This document shows, piece by piece, positions 1 through 10,721 of a stretch of DNA of 64,000 nucleotides. The stretch is from Leucaena leucocephala (lineage: Eukaryota > Streptophyta > Magnoliopsida > Fabales > Fabaceae), in contig CM073549.1 of assembly GCA_037074615.1 (NCBI GenBank), forward strand, positions 6,329,001-6,393,000, written 5' to 3'. The notes beneath the pieces were generated by a model that saw nothing but the letters and a program-made list of their open reading frames with translations, made no database searches and was not told where the DNA came from. Made by a program: the position numbers and the translations under genes. Numbering within the stretch: the first letter of the stretch is position 1; the number at the start of each line of letters is the position of its first letter.

Positions 1-613
1 AAAGTACAATTTCATTTTTTATTTACAACTCTGCTAATGGTATTTGTAACTCCCATAATGGTATTTGCAACTGTGCACAGTAATTTCTAAATGACAGATT
101 GAACCTCCTGCCCAATCTGTCTTTTTCCAAATTCATGGGCCCTTTTTATCCTTTTAAATTTCAAATAGCTTTTTTTGTCATTTTTCCTAGAAAAAATTGT
201 CCATAGATACAAATAAATTATTGGATTTTTTTTAAAATGGGTTAGATTTAGGGGCTCTCCAAGATTTAGTATGCTTCATATTCATAAAACACTTATCTTC
301 ATTGGCTTTGGGAATTTTATTGCTAATAAATATCTAAATTTAATTATTGATATTTTCTATATATAAAATCTTTTAAAATGTTCATACTTTTTTGGTATAA
401 AAATACATAAGATACTTACAAATAATAAAATTTTTAAACATATATTTATGGATACTTTTTTTTAATTATAAATGCTTTTTTAATTGCTTGGCTAATATCA
501 TGAACATATCAATTTTAATTGGGGGATTTTATCAAAACTTTGAATTAAGTTGAGTAGAGCTTAGATTCAGTGAGTACAACTGTTATCAATTGAACCCAAT
601 GCTCGATGACTAT
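1..613. other. AT-rich intergenic DNA
   Basis: No gene, RNA or bounded repeat is visible here. The stretch is AT-rich with short homopolymer runs and many stops in every frame. Confidence 0.5.
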
Positions 614-1340
614 GGGTGGGGGTTAGGGGACAGGCTAACTAGCAACCCACATATTGGGACGGGCAGGCGGGCTAGCATGAACCCGCCAACCAATTAATAG
701 GGGTTGGTCCGAGTGGTAAGCGGCTCGGTATCGCTTAACGAGGTCTAGAATTCGAGCCTTGGCGTACGCAAAAAATCTCCGTTGGGAGATTCACCCACCA
801 TAGCCAGGTGCGCGACGCGGGTCGGATCTGGATATAGTCGGGGAAAAGCTCCGGTGAACCGGGTGGGCAACCAAAAAAAAAGCATGAGCCCGCCATTTTT
901 TTTAATTTTTTAATATTTTTAAAAAATATTTTTAAATTTTTAAAATAATAATAAAATTTTTTTAATGTTATATTAGCATAATAAAAAAAATTGTTAATGT
1001 TATACTCTTAAAAAATTTTAATTTTTATAACAAAATATCAAATTTTATAACTATAAATCTAAATAAATATTAACATAATATTAATCAATTATAATATTTT
1101 AACACATATCAACAAATAAGTAATTATCTTTACTAATATTCAATAATAAGAATATTCAAAATAATATTTAAGCAAAATAAATAATAATATTAATATTTTA
1201 AAAAAATAGGTTGGTGGGCTAATCGCTTAAAAACGGGCCAGGGGACGGGCTGTGCAGCTTATCTCAAAATGAGCTGGTAAAATATAAGCCCGAACCCGCC
1301 CTGTTTCTATGTAAAACGGGCTCAGTCACTCTATTAATGA
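614..1340. mobile_element. degenerate hAT-like non-autonomous element, ends unresolved
   Basis: Both sides of this stretch carry GC-rich CGGGC/CCCGCC words (around 650-690 and 1225-1320) around an AT-rich centre. Many plant non-autonomous hAT elements have this composition. I could not find matching 8-bp TSDs, so ends and class are tentative. A SINE (689-880) has inserted in it, which makes it older than that SINE. Confidence 0.3.
689..880 (+). mobile_element. tRNA-derived SINE, family 1, copy 1
   Basis: A Pol III A box (TGGTCCGAGTGG) and a B box (ATTCGAGCC) lie in the first 70 bp, followed by a conserved body and a terminal A run (873-880). It is flanked by near-perfect 15-bp TSDs, AGCATGAACCCGCCA at 674-688 and AGCATGAGCCCGCCA at 881-895. 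It is non-autonomous and needs LINE machinery to move. Four more copies lie at 32738, 59133, 59359 and 59751. Confidence 0.88.
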
Positions 1341-1382
1341 CATTAAAACCATTCCCATGTTATTAGATAATAAAGTTATGTA

Positions 1383-1656
1383 ACCCATCGTCCGCGGGTT
1401 CAATTGGCGAAAATGTGAGATATGCGACCATTTAGATCGTATTCGAATCCTGAGGAGTACTATTTTATTGTGTGGTTCTAGTCGCGACGTTTGAGGAGGC
1501 ATCCTAACTCTTGAGTGTCTAAATTTACTCCTGAGGGTAATAGACGGCTCGCCCTGCTCGACATTGGTATCGCTTAGAAAGAAGGGAGATTTTGCCATAT
1601 CCTTAAATCATGAGTGAGTTCAACCAGTTTCTAAAAATTTTTGTGTTACAAAACAA
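1383..1656 (+). mobile_element. tRNA-derived SINE, family 2, copy 1
   Basis: The element is flanked by an 11-bp repeat AAAGTTATGTA at 1372-1382 and 1657-1667. It contains a B-box-like ATTCGAATCC near 1441 and ends in a short A-rich tail. A diverged copy lies around 42340-42580, including the shared body word GTTCTAGTC and the tail word CTAAAAATTTTTGT. The shared body plus TSD supports a SINE; the tRNA parent is not clear. Confidence 0.6.
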
Positions 1657-1667
1657 AAAGTTATGTA

Positions 1668-1735
1668 GCCTCCAGTGGTAGAGCGCGTGATTTTTAACCA
1701 CATGGTCGTGGGTTTGATCTGCACGGACGGGTAAA
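1668..1735 (+). tRNA. tRNA-Lys-like sequence, probably a pseudogene or SINE head
   Basis: The sequence resembles plant tRNA-Lys: a D-arm-like GTGGTAGAGCGC, a TTT anticodon within GATTTTTAACC, and a T-arm GGTCGTGGGTTTGATC. The acceptor-stem side is short, the D arm is shortened and the T loop reads GGGTTTGATC instead of GGTTCGANTC, so it is unlikely to make a working tRNA. It directly abuts the 3' TSD of the preceding SINE. Confidence 0.45.
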
Positions 1736-1755
1736 CTAGAAGATCGTATTATTTA

Positions 1756-2281
1756 GGGCCTGTTTGAATAGGATTTTAAAAAAAGACTTATAAAAAAAAG
1801 GACTTATGGACAGCTTATGGAAAAGAACTTTTAGATAAGAGTTTATGGAAAAAAATAATTTTGAATAAATAAGTGTTTGGATAGTTATTTTTAGAATGAC
1901 TTTTTATATTAGTAAATTCCTAAAAAGGGTATGATTTGATTAAAAGTAAGAGAGAGGAAAGAGGTAGAGAAAAGATAAGAGAGAGGAGAGAGGGTAGATG
2001 AGAGAAAAGAAGAAAGAGGAGAGAGGAGAGGGGTAGAGATGAGAGAGGAGATATAGTATAAGAAAAAGTATAGGTACGATTATAATTGGATAGTCCATAA
2101 GCTCTTTTACTGTTTAAAAAGCTAGTTTTAATAGCTTATTCAAAACCATGGTTTTAAACCATGGTTTTGCCCAAAAGCAATTATGGACAAATATGGCTGT
2201 TTGTTTTAAAATTTTTCCAAACCAAAATTTAGACCAGAAACCCTTTTAAAACTATAGTTTGTATCCTTCCCAAACAGGCCC
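1756..2281 (+). mobile_element. GGGCCTG-family TIR element, copy A (MITE)
   Basis: Inverted ends GGGCCTGTTTG and CAAACAGGCCC are flanked by a 3-bp TTA duplication (1753-1755, 2282-2284). The core is a purine tract built on GAGAGG (about 1950-2060). Near the right end is a palindromic AAACCATGG pair (about 2145-2170). There is no coding capacity. A TTA target and such ends fit PIF/Harbinger (Tourist) MITEs, though other copies have other 3-bp duplications. It is the best-preserved copy in the window. Confidence 0.8.
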
Positions 2282-2284
2282 TTA

Positions 2285-2700
2285 ATCATAAATCTAACAC
2301 GCAAAAGAAGACATTGTATAGCCCGTTTAGCGTAATGTATGACTAATAAATGAGGTTGTATACCTCTTGTAATTGTATAAAAGAACTTTTTGGTCACTAT
2401 AATTTTTTAAATTGACGAAAACGCCCTTAAAGAAAGACTCAGCCCATCAATAGCTGCCCATTCTCTTGGGCGCTATTGTCATCATCTTTTCACTGCTACC
2501 ATCATCTTCCTCCCTGCTGGTAACACCTACGAGCAGAGGTTGTAGTTATTGTCGTCATCATCATGATGCTAGGGAATTTGTGGCGAGATTAGCCATTCTT
2601 TGCTTCTATTTCGTGTGAGTTCTGTCTCGCTCTTTCTTCGTCGGTTTATTCTCATGTTCTTTGTAATCCAACCAAACACTTTTATAATATATTGAACCAG
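2285..2700. other. intergenic DNA
   Basis: No gene is recognised here. The short reading frames do not resemble known proteins. The stretch separates the TIR element from the copia insertion. Confidence 0.4.
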
Positions 2701-2705
2701 AATAT

Positions 2706-3041
2706 TGTCACAAATTAGTGCAAACCTTACTGCACGTGATGCTCATGCATATGACATCTTATTTATTTTGTTTATTTACTTAAAGCAAAATGTGGGGCCT
2801 GTCCATGTCTCCCATTTTCCTAGCTCTGTAAGTTTCCTATTTTTTAGGTTTGTTAGTAGCTTCTTAGTATTCAATTTCATTTTCGATAGTGGGAGATCTG
2901 ATATTTGATAGTTAGCAAAAATCATGGAGAGTGAGCACATTATAAAGATCAAGCTGTAATCTTGAAGTTGCAGATAATATCATACAGCATTCTCCAAAAT
3001 TAATATCTAGTTTATTTTTCATTCTTTATCTGTTTGTTTTA
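2706..3041 (+). repeat. copia 5' LTR
   Basis: It begins TGTCACAAATTAGTGCAAAC and ends TCTGTTTGTTTTA. It matches the 3' LTR along its length but is about 29 bp longer through small indels. Its last bases are TA where CA would be usual. Confidence 0.9.
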
Positions 3042-3054
3042 TGGTATCCAAGCC
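3042..3054 (+). promoter_or_regulatory. primer-binding site (initiator tRNA-Met type)
   Basis: TGGTATCCAAGCC directly follows the left LTR and resembles the plant copia/gypsy PBS TGGTATCAGAGC, which pairs with the 3' end of initiator tRNA-Met. It has mismatches in its second half. Confidence 0.75.
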
Positions 3055-3089
3055 AAGTTCACTGAACTGAGCTACGTCTACCTCCAACC

Positions 3090-6000
3090 ATGGAAGTTTC
3101 AAACGGAGGAAGTATTCATAATGGGGTGGAGAACCTTGTAGGCGACAACTACAAATATTGGAGAATGTGTATGGAGGCGTACCTTCAAGGTCAAGACCTA
3201 TGGGAGTTGGTGGTTGGTATTGACACAATTCCCCCTGATGTTCTAGAGAAGTCGAGTCACGATACAAGTGGAAGATTAAATGCGGAAAAGCTCTCTTTGC
3301 CTTGAGGAAATCTATCAGCAAAGAGTTCATTGATCATGTCTGTGATGTTATCACTCCAAAGGAAGTTTGGCAAACATTTAAAAGGTTGTTCGCCAAGAAG
3401 AACACAACAAGGCTACAGTTCCTGGAAAATGAATTGGTTGTATTAACACAAGGTATGTCCATCTCTGAGTATTTCTTACAGGTTAAGAGCATTTGTGCTG
3501 AGATGTCAAAGATTGATGCAACTGAAAGGATTGGTGAAGCTCGTCTGTGTCGCTACCTCAGTCGCGGCTTGAAGAAGGAATGCGGCCCATTTGTGACCCC
3601 AATCCAAGAGTGGCCAACACAGCCCTCTATTGAAGAGTTAGAGAATCTTCTCTCAAATCAATAGGCCTTAGCAAAATAGGTGGCTAAGAGCTATGAGACG
3701 GATGTTGTTCTATTTTCCAAGGGGAGGTTGCGTCAAGCAGCAAGAAAAAAGAGGAAGGTTCTAGTGTAGAAGAAGATGGTGACACACCTACTAAGAAACC
3801 TGTTACATGCTTTCGGCGTGGAAAGATTAGGCATATAAAGAAGTAATGTCGAGTTAAGTTGTCTACAGCGAATATCCCATGCACAAGTGAAGAAAAAGAT
3901 CATACTATATGGGATCACTGCTTCACGGTTCATGCCATTAAACAAGAGTCCACTTAAACCTTTGTGAACTTTGCATGCAACAAAGAAGAGGAGTGGATCA
4001 TTGACTCGGGTTGCTCCCATCATGTGACAGGAAATGAGACCTCATTCTCAGAAACATGTGATCATCTTGGAGACTGAGTTATAGTCACTACTGACAACTC
4101 GACATACCAAGTAAACAAAGAAAGCGTCATAGTAATTGATGTGGCGGAAGATACAAGCTCAGAAGGCTTCAAGCTCAGTAATGTCTATCATGTTCCAAGT
4201 TTGACTAAAAACCTAGTCTCAGTTTCTCAAATTACTGAATCTAGAAAATATGTATTATTTGGTCCCAAGGATGTTAAAGTGCTTGAAAATGTAAAGGAAG
4301 TGTTTGCTGATACTGTTTTCTCTTGCAAGAAGAAAGGTGCCTTGTATGTTATATCAGTAGGTGAAGTATATGTAAAGAAGATGAGCCAAGCTGACAATGC
4401 TGCAATCTGGCATGCTCAGTTGGGTCATGTAAGCTATCAAATGTACAGATCTCATCAAGATGGTTAGTAGATGGGATGCCGATCCTAATGAATATTCGTG
4501 AAGAAGTTATCTGTCAAGGCTGTCAACTTAGCAAGTCCCATCGCCTACCTTTCAATAGATCATCAAGTCGACGCTCTGTAATCTTTGACTTGATTCACAC
4601 AGACTTGATGGGGCCAACAAGAACACTCAATTGCAGTGGTCCGATATGTCATGGTGTTAATCGACGATCATTCCAGGTTCACTTGGGTGAATTTTTTGAA
4701 GGAGAAAGAGTAAGGCATTATCCAAGTTTGCAGAATTTAAAGAAACAGTTGAAAAGGAGTTCGAAAGCAAGATAAAGTGTCTCCGAAGTGATAATAGGGG
4801 AAAATACATGTCTGAAGAGTTCTTCAAATTCTGTGATGAAAATGGTATCCATCGTCAAATGGCGTGCCCAGATACTCCACAGCAAAACAGAATCGCAAAA
4901 AGAAAGCTTGCATATCTCATTGCATTATGTCTCTCCTGGTTACATGACAAAAATGTCCCATGAGAACTCTAGGCTAAAGTAGTTCAGTGTGCATGTCATG
5001 TGACAAACATGTTGCCCCCTTGGCCAGGTACACAAAAATCTCCTTTTGAAATTCTATATGATGAAAAACCAAATGTAAACTATTTTGGAGTATTTGGCTT
5101 TACATGTTATGTTTATGTTTCCAAAGGAAATAGAACTAAACTTGACCTAAAGGCAAAGAAGTATATGTTTGTTGGTTATGATTCATACAGGAAGGGTTGG
5201 AGGTGCACGAATCCAACAACAAAGAAATTTACCATTTCTAGAGATGTGTTTGATGAAATTTCAACGCAATTCCATGCTCCCAAGTTTGTTGCTCTTGACA
5301 GTGATGAAGACAATCTGGAGAGCATCTGTTCTCTAGAACAAATTTGCAAGTATCAAATAGTGAGGAGGTGGAGGATAAGTCACCAGATGAAAGCACAGAA
5401 AATAATGGGAAAATTGTCAGGTGATCAACAAGAGAGAAAAGACAACCTCATTATTTAAAAGATTATGATGTCAACAGCTGCATTGGAACTACCTGATTTT
5501 TATAGAAGGACTGGCTGCAGAAGAATCGAGTCATAAGGAGGTAAAAGGAAATCCAGAGTGGGAGAAAACAATGCAGAAGAGATTGATGCCTTAAACAAAA
5601 ATGAAAAATGGGACTTGGTACCCAAACAAGGAAATTGTGAACTATTCACATGCAAGTGGGTGTTCCGGCTAAAGAAGAAATCTGATGGCTTTATTGATAG
5701 GTTCAAAGCTTGCCTGGTTACTCGTGGCTTCTCTCAAATTTATGGTTTGGACTATGAGGAAACATTTAGTCCTGTTGCAAAAATGGTGATAGTAATAACC
5801 ATTATATCACTTGCTACATTTAAATGGTGAAAATTGTGGCAGCTTTATGTGAAGAACACTTTCCTTTATGGTGAGCTGGATTGAGAAGTATTGATGCAGC
5901 AACCTCTTGGCTTCATCTAAAAAAGATTCCCAGGTTATGTTTGTCACGAATGCACTCTATGGCTTGAAACAAGCTCCACAAGCTTAGTATGGTAAATTTG

Positions 6001-7023
6001 CTCAATACATCAGTTTTTGTGGCTTTAAAATATCTAATTCAGATTCTAGCTTGTTCATCAAATCATAATCAAGTATGAACTTGCTTGTATTATTTTATGT
6101 TGACATGATAATAACTAGAAACAATGAAGCTGAAATCTCAAACTTGAGAGGAAATCTATCTATTCACTTTGATATGAAAAACCTAGGGGAGGTCGGCTGC
6201 TTTCTTGGCTTAGAAGTTGAAAAGTTAAACCAAGGATACTGTGTCTCAAAGAGCTTACATAATGAACTTGTTGGAGCATTTTCAAGTGGGGGAGTCAAGG
6301 GAAAATGCCACTCCAATGGAACCAAATCTAAAATTAAAGGACGAAGGCAGGCTGTTGAAAGATCCAACAAGGTTCAAACAACTTGTTGGAAGTTTAATCT
6401 ACTTGTCTATCGCCAAACCAGAAATTGTATTTCTTGTACGAGTTATATCTCAGTTCATGCAGGATCCAAGAGTTCCTTACTTGGAAGCAGCCAAGAGGAT
6501 CCTATACTATGTGAAGGGAATTGTCGGATATGGTTTGCTATATAGAAAGCATAACAGTTTTGTGCTAAGCGGATTCACTAATGGAGATTGGGTTGGAAAC
6601 ACAAATGACAGGCACTCAACCTTAGGTTATTGATTCAATTTTGGGTCAGCTATTGTTTCTTGGTGTAGCAAGAAATAAGATATAGTTGTTTTATCAAGTA
6701 CAGAGGCTGAGTATGTAGCTGCAACAATGGCAGCTTAGGGGTGTGTTTGGTTGAAGAGGTTGATCGAGGATACATCACATAAGGCTGACTATACTATGCA
6801 GATCATATGCGATAATGAGTGCAGTCAAACTCGTGCTAAATCCTATCTTTCATGCAAGAACAAAATATATAGAAGTGCATAATCACTTCATATGTAAAAA
6901 AGTATTGAGTGGAGAAGTTGAACTTGCAAGTGTTCGAACAAACACTCAAATCGCAGACATATTCACCAAAGTGTTGATAAAGCTAAAAATTCCAAAGCTT
7001 TCGAAGCGCATTTGGAGTCACTG
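3090..7023 (+). pseudogene. copia gag-pol polyprotein remnant
   Basis: The domains are in order but spread over all frames with many stops. Gag (UBN2-like, 3090-3664) reads NYKYWRMCMEAYLQGQDLW, then shifts frame. The zinc knuckle near 3810 has lost cysteines. The protease motif DSG lies at about 4004. The pre-integrase domain (WHAQLGHVS, about 4409) and the integrase start (CQGCQLSKSHRLPF, about 4510) follow. RT begins near 5640 (WVFRLKKKSDG, then DYEETFSPVAK). The RT catalytic box reads YVDM near 6100 instead of YVDD. RNase H shows STEAEYVAATMAA (about 6700) before a stop. It cannot make a working polyprotein. Confidence 0.92.
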
Positions 7024-7039
7024 ACAGAAGGTTCACACT

Positions 7040-7048
7040 AAAGGGGAG
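7040..7048 (+). promoter_or_regulatory. copia polypurine tract
   Basis: AAAGGGGAG lies immediately before the 3' LTR, the usual place and composition of the plus-strand primer. Confidence 0.85.
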
Positions 7049-7355
7049 TGTCACAAAGTGCAAACCTTGCTACATCATGCATATGACGTCTTATTTATTT
7101 ATTTTATTTATTTACTTAAATCAAAACAAAAGCCTATCCACGGCTCCCATTTTCTTAGCTTTGTTAGTTTCCTATTTTTTAAGTCTGTTAGTAGCTTCCT
7201 AGTATTCAATTTCATATACGATAGTTAGCGAAAATCATGAAAAGCAAGCACATTATAAAGATCAAGCTGTAAACTTGAAGGTGCAGACAATATCATACAG
7301 CATTCTCCAAAATTAATATCTAGTTTATTTTCCAATTTTTTATCTGTTTGTTTTA
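7049..7355 (+). repeat. copia 3' LTR
   Basis: It begins TGTCACAAAGTGCAAACC, ends TCTGTTTGTTTTA, and is followed by the TSD AATAT. It aligns with the 5' LTR throughout. Confidence 0.9.
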
Positions 7356-7360
7356 AATAT

Positions 7361-10300
7361 TCATTTAAAAAAAAATCGAACGAAGCATTACAAAATTTTC
7401 TTGAATTCCTTTTTAACTTTTTTTTTAAAGTTGAGTGAATTGAGTACAAGAAGAAACTCCCCTAGGTTATACCAAATCTTAAAACACACTACATATTACC
7501 ACTAATAAAGTCTGGGGACAACTACGTTGGGGCTGTGAACTTACAATTTCAATTTCTACGGTAAAATGTATATTCTTTTTAACGTTATTTTCTATAGATC
7601 ATGGTAAATTTAGTTGTAATAACATCACAGCTTCTAATATTACATTTACATCGATTAGTTGTATCCTCTGTACTTTGTACTGATGCATTATGCAATTGAA
7701 ATAAATAAGTAAATAAATGTTAATTGCCTTTCACCTTGACCTTTAGGCTTTTAATCCTCCATCATGATCCACATTCAAAACACACATTTACCCCCTCATC
7801 TAGTTTCATACATGCTACCCCATTACTTCTACTAGTATTTAATTATAAAAATTAGATAATTAATTTATAGAAATTAAAAAAATTAATTAAATTTATTATT
7901 TGTAAAAGATATATGTTAATTTTTCTAAAATCATTTGTGTTATAACCATCCCTTCAATAAAAACTTCCTTAATATGTACAATCAATAGAGATAATTTAAA
8001 AGGAGTTATACTTTCAGGAGATGAATTAAAATCTTACATTTAAAACTAAAATAAACCCTCTAACTAACGCATACAAATAGAGCAAAAGTGTGCGCATGTA
8101 AAGAAGATGGAAAGACCTAAATACCCTCAGCACACTGTCCTTATCCACTAGTCTCTTTTATATGGCCACATGCACAATGATAGAGGAAAACACTTTTGCA
8201 GGAAGAAAGTAATGTTGCAGATTATCTCGAGAACGGTTCCTATGGCCAAAGTATGAATCTAAACTATATTCAATAGGGTGAGTTAGGATAGCAAAATCAT
8301 ACATTGTGATCGTAAACGCAGATGATTAGTTTGGACAACACATGAATAAGACATTGATTAAGCGTTGTGATTCCACTCAAGCATGCTCCTGAATACCCAC
8401 AAACCATAAATAGCAGTAACGTACCTAAAATTTAAATTTAAAAAACTTGGGGAAAAAAGAATAAAGTAAAAACACAAGCCCCACGGTTTCCTCAAAATTT
8501 TTGGCCCAACAAAAGTCTAGTACAAGAATTCTGGGTAAAGGGCAAACCAGTTGGGAGTGCAAATCTGCTTCCAAGTGAATGTCCAGAATTCACATAAAAA
8601 TGCTTGAATTGTAACCACCTGAATTCAACACGAAACACCTCTTTGATAAATAAAATATCCAACTTATGTATAACTAACGCACCTCACAAGACGGTCAAGT
8701 GCATGCTTTGATCACTGATCCATCATCTATGAATGCCCAAAAGAAAAAGGCAAATATAAGAACACAGTACACAGCATCAAAGGTCTGACCGATAAAAAGC
8801 TAATTCCAATTTATGTAAAATGCTTCATGGAGAAATATTAACCAAATTCCATAGACACAAGCAGTTTGGTTTGGCTTCTCCACGGAACAAATCATTAGCA
8901 GATTTGTTTGTGTGTCAATCTCTATAAATAAGAGAGATAATGATGTTAGTTTCACATATAAATCTAAATATTAGGCTTTTAACTTGATCTGCAGGTGACT
9001 AGCACAAGCTAATTTGCAGAGAAGTTGGAATGCTGGCAGTTCTAGATTCACACGGTACTAAATATAGATGCTGTTGTAACCTTACTAGATAATGGTAAGA
9101 AAATAATAAAACTTAAGAAATGACAAGATGCTACAGCTAGATCGTGTTTAGCAAACTACCTAGCATCTTACGAAGTTAAGATACTGGAACATATCAAGAA
9201 ACAAGAAAAATCCTCAAACTGATACTCATGACCGCATTTCTAAATTGTTTTACAGATAGTTTTTATAGCTGCTGACCTTTTATTGGTGTAATAAAACTTT
9301 ACTGAATAGTAATCAATCTTCTAAACTAAATTTATTCATGTAAATACACTATAATTCTTAAATTTATTCATGTAAATACACTATAATTCTACCATAATTA
9401 CCTTAAGGATAAGATTGCCAAAAAGAACATACGTTCCATTGTCCAACCTTACAAGCGATATTTTGTAAGATTGTAGACTGCTTACTGAGGTTTCAGTCAA
9501 TTAGTATCATATATCAACGTCCAAGGAAAGGGCTACCAGTAGAGATGCAATCTGGCAAGCGAAGTGGGTACCAAAAATGAGAAGCCTTTGAGGACATCAA
9601 CTATTCAGGGAAGGTGCTATGATAAAGCCCCACATGGAGTAGCCATGATTCTTGTGGTATTTAGGTGCCAAGGTTCTTCCACCTTACCAATCAGTTTACT
9701 TAGTTTTCTATCAGAAACTCAACATGACATGACATGAAACAGTTACACATCAAAACTTCAAAAAACACAACACAATGCGTGCTCAAATGTAATCTTCAAA
9801 TACTCACTTCCTGAACATTCCCGTTGGTGATCTATTCTCAAAGGCAAAAACTATTGGTATTGTCTCCTATATTATAGTTTCAAGGGTTAATGTCCAATTT
9901 TGCTCTGGAAGTTTGTGTATGAGTCGTAGGTTTCTGGAAGTTTTTGTTGGATTAATATTACTACAGAAGTGTTAAAAAAGGAGCAAAGTCGGCCCCAAAT
10001 CATCAATATATCAGTATTCATATAAAATATAAAAACTATAATGACCTCTTTCTATCAATAAATATATAAAGGCTTTGTCATGTCACAAAAGTTACAGTGA
10101 CTAAATCAGGCAATCCAAAATCATATACTGTAGGCTCACACATTTATATGGCTGTGCAGCCACAGAAAACATGTACTCTTAGCTCCCAAAACCAAAATGA
10201 GCTTCAGAGAGCATCATTCGGAAAACTTTGATATTGAAGTAATCCTTAATACATGGTCCTCTTTCATCAAGATGCCAAAACTATTTCCGAACAACCTTCT

Positions 10301-10721
10301 AAGTTCTCCCATAGATGAGAGGTTATAACAATTTCTTGAACAAAAATCAACAAATCATCGACAAAGGGTATAAAATTAATAATGTGCAAATTATAAGAGA
10401 AAAACATTGAATTTAAAGGTTTCATGAATTAACACCAAACTTGGTACAAGATCAACTTATTAGGACACAGACACCTCAGAATAAAGTGCAAACCTGGTCA
10501 AAGTTCCCGTCAACACATGAAATCTAGGCTCAAAGCATGACCTAATCTAAATTGCATATAGGGAGGCTAAACTGTGACCCCAAAAATCAAGATTGACAGA
10601 ACACATAATCACATTGCACATATCATACAAGTATATAAAATTAATATCATTGAAAAACGGGAATAAGAATAGATCATGAACCTGTAGTTCTAGATAAATA
10701 GGAACGTCACATAATCACCAT
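7361..10721. other. gene-free stretch 3' of eIF3d
   Basis: I see no convincing coding exon on either strand. The right end must hold the 3' UTR of the minus-strand eIF3d gene, but its polyadenylation site cannot be placed. A direct repeat of about 30 bp (CTTAAATTTATTCATG words) lies at 9325-9390. Confidence 0.45.

Larger units (their letters stand above)
2701..7360 (+). mobile_element. complete but inactive Ty1/copia LTR retrotransposon with TSDs
   Basis: Two related LTRs (2706-3041 and 7049-7355) flank an internal region with gag, protease, integrase, RT and RNase H remains in copia order. A primer-binding site follows the left LTR and a polypurine tract precedes the right one. The host 5-mer AATAT is duplicated exactly at 2701-2705 and 7356-7360, so this is one whole insertion and not a recombinant. 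All genes are broken. The LTRs differ by several indels and substitutions, so the insertion is not recent. Confidence 0.93.

Noticed and set aside
1668..1735. Functional tRNA-Lys gene
   Set aside because: The D arm is shortened, the T loop deviates from the B-box consensus and the acceptor stem does not close, so a pseudogene or SINE head fits better.
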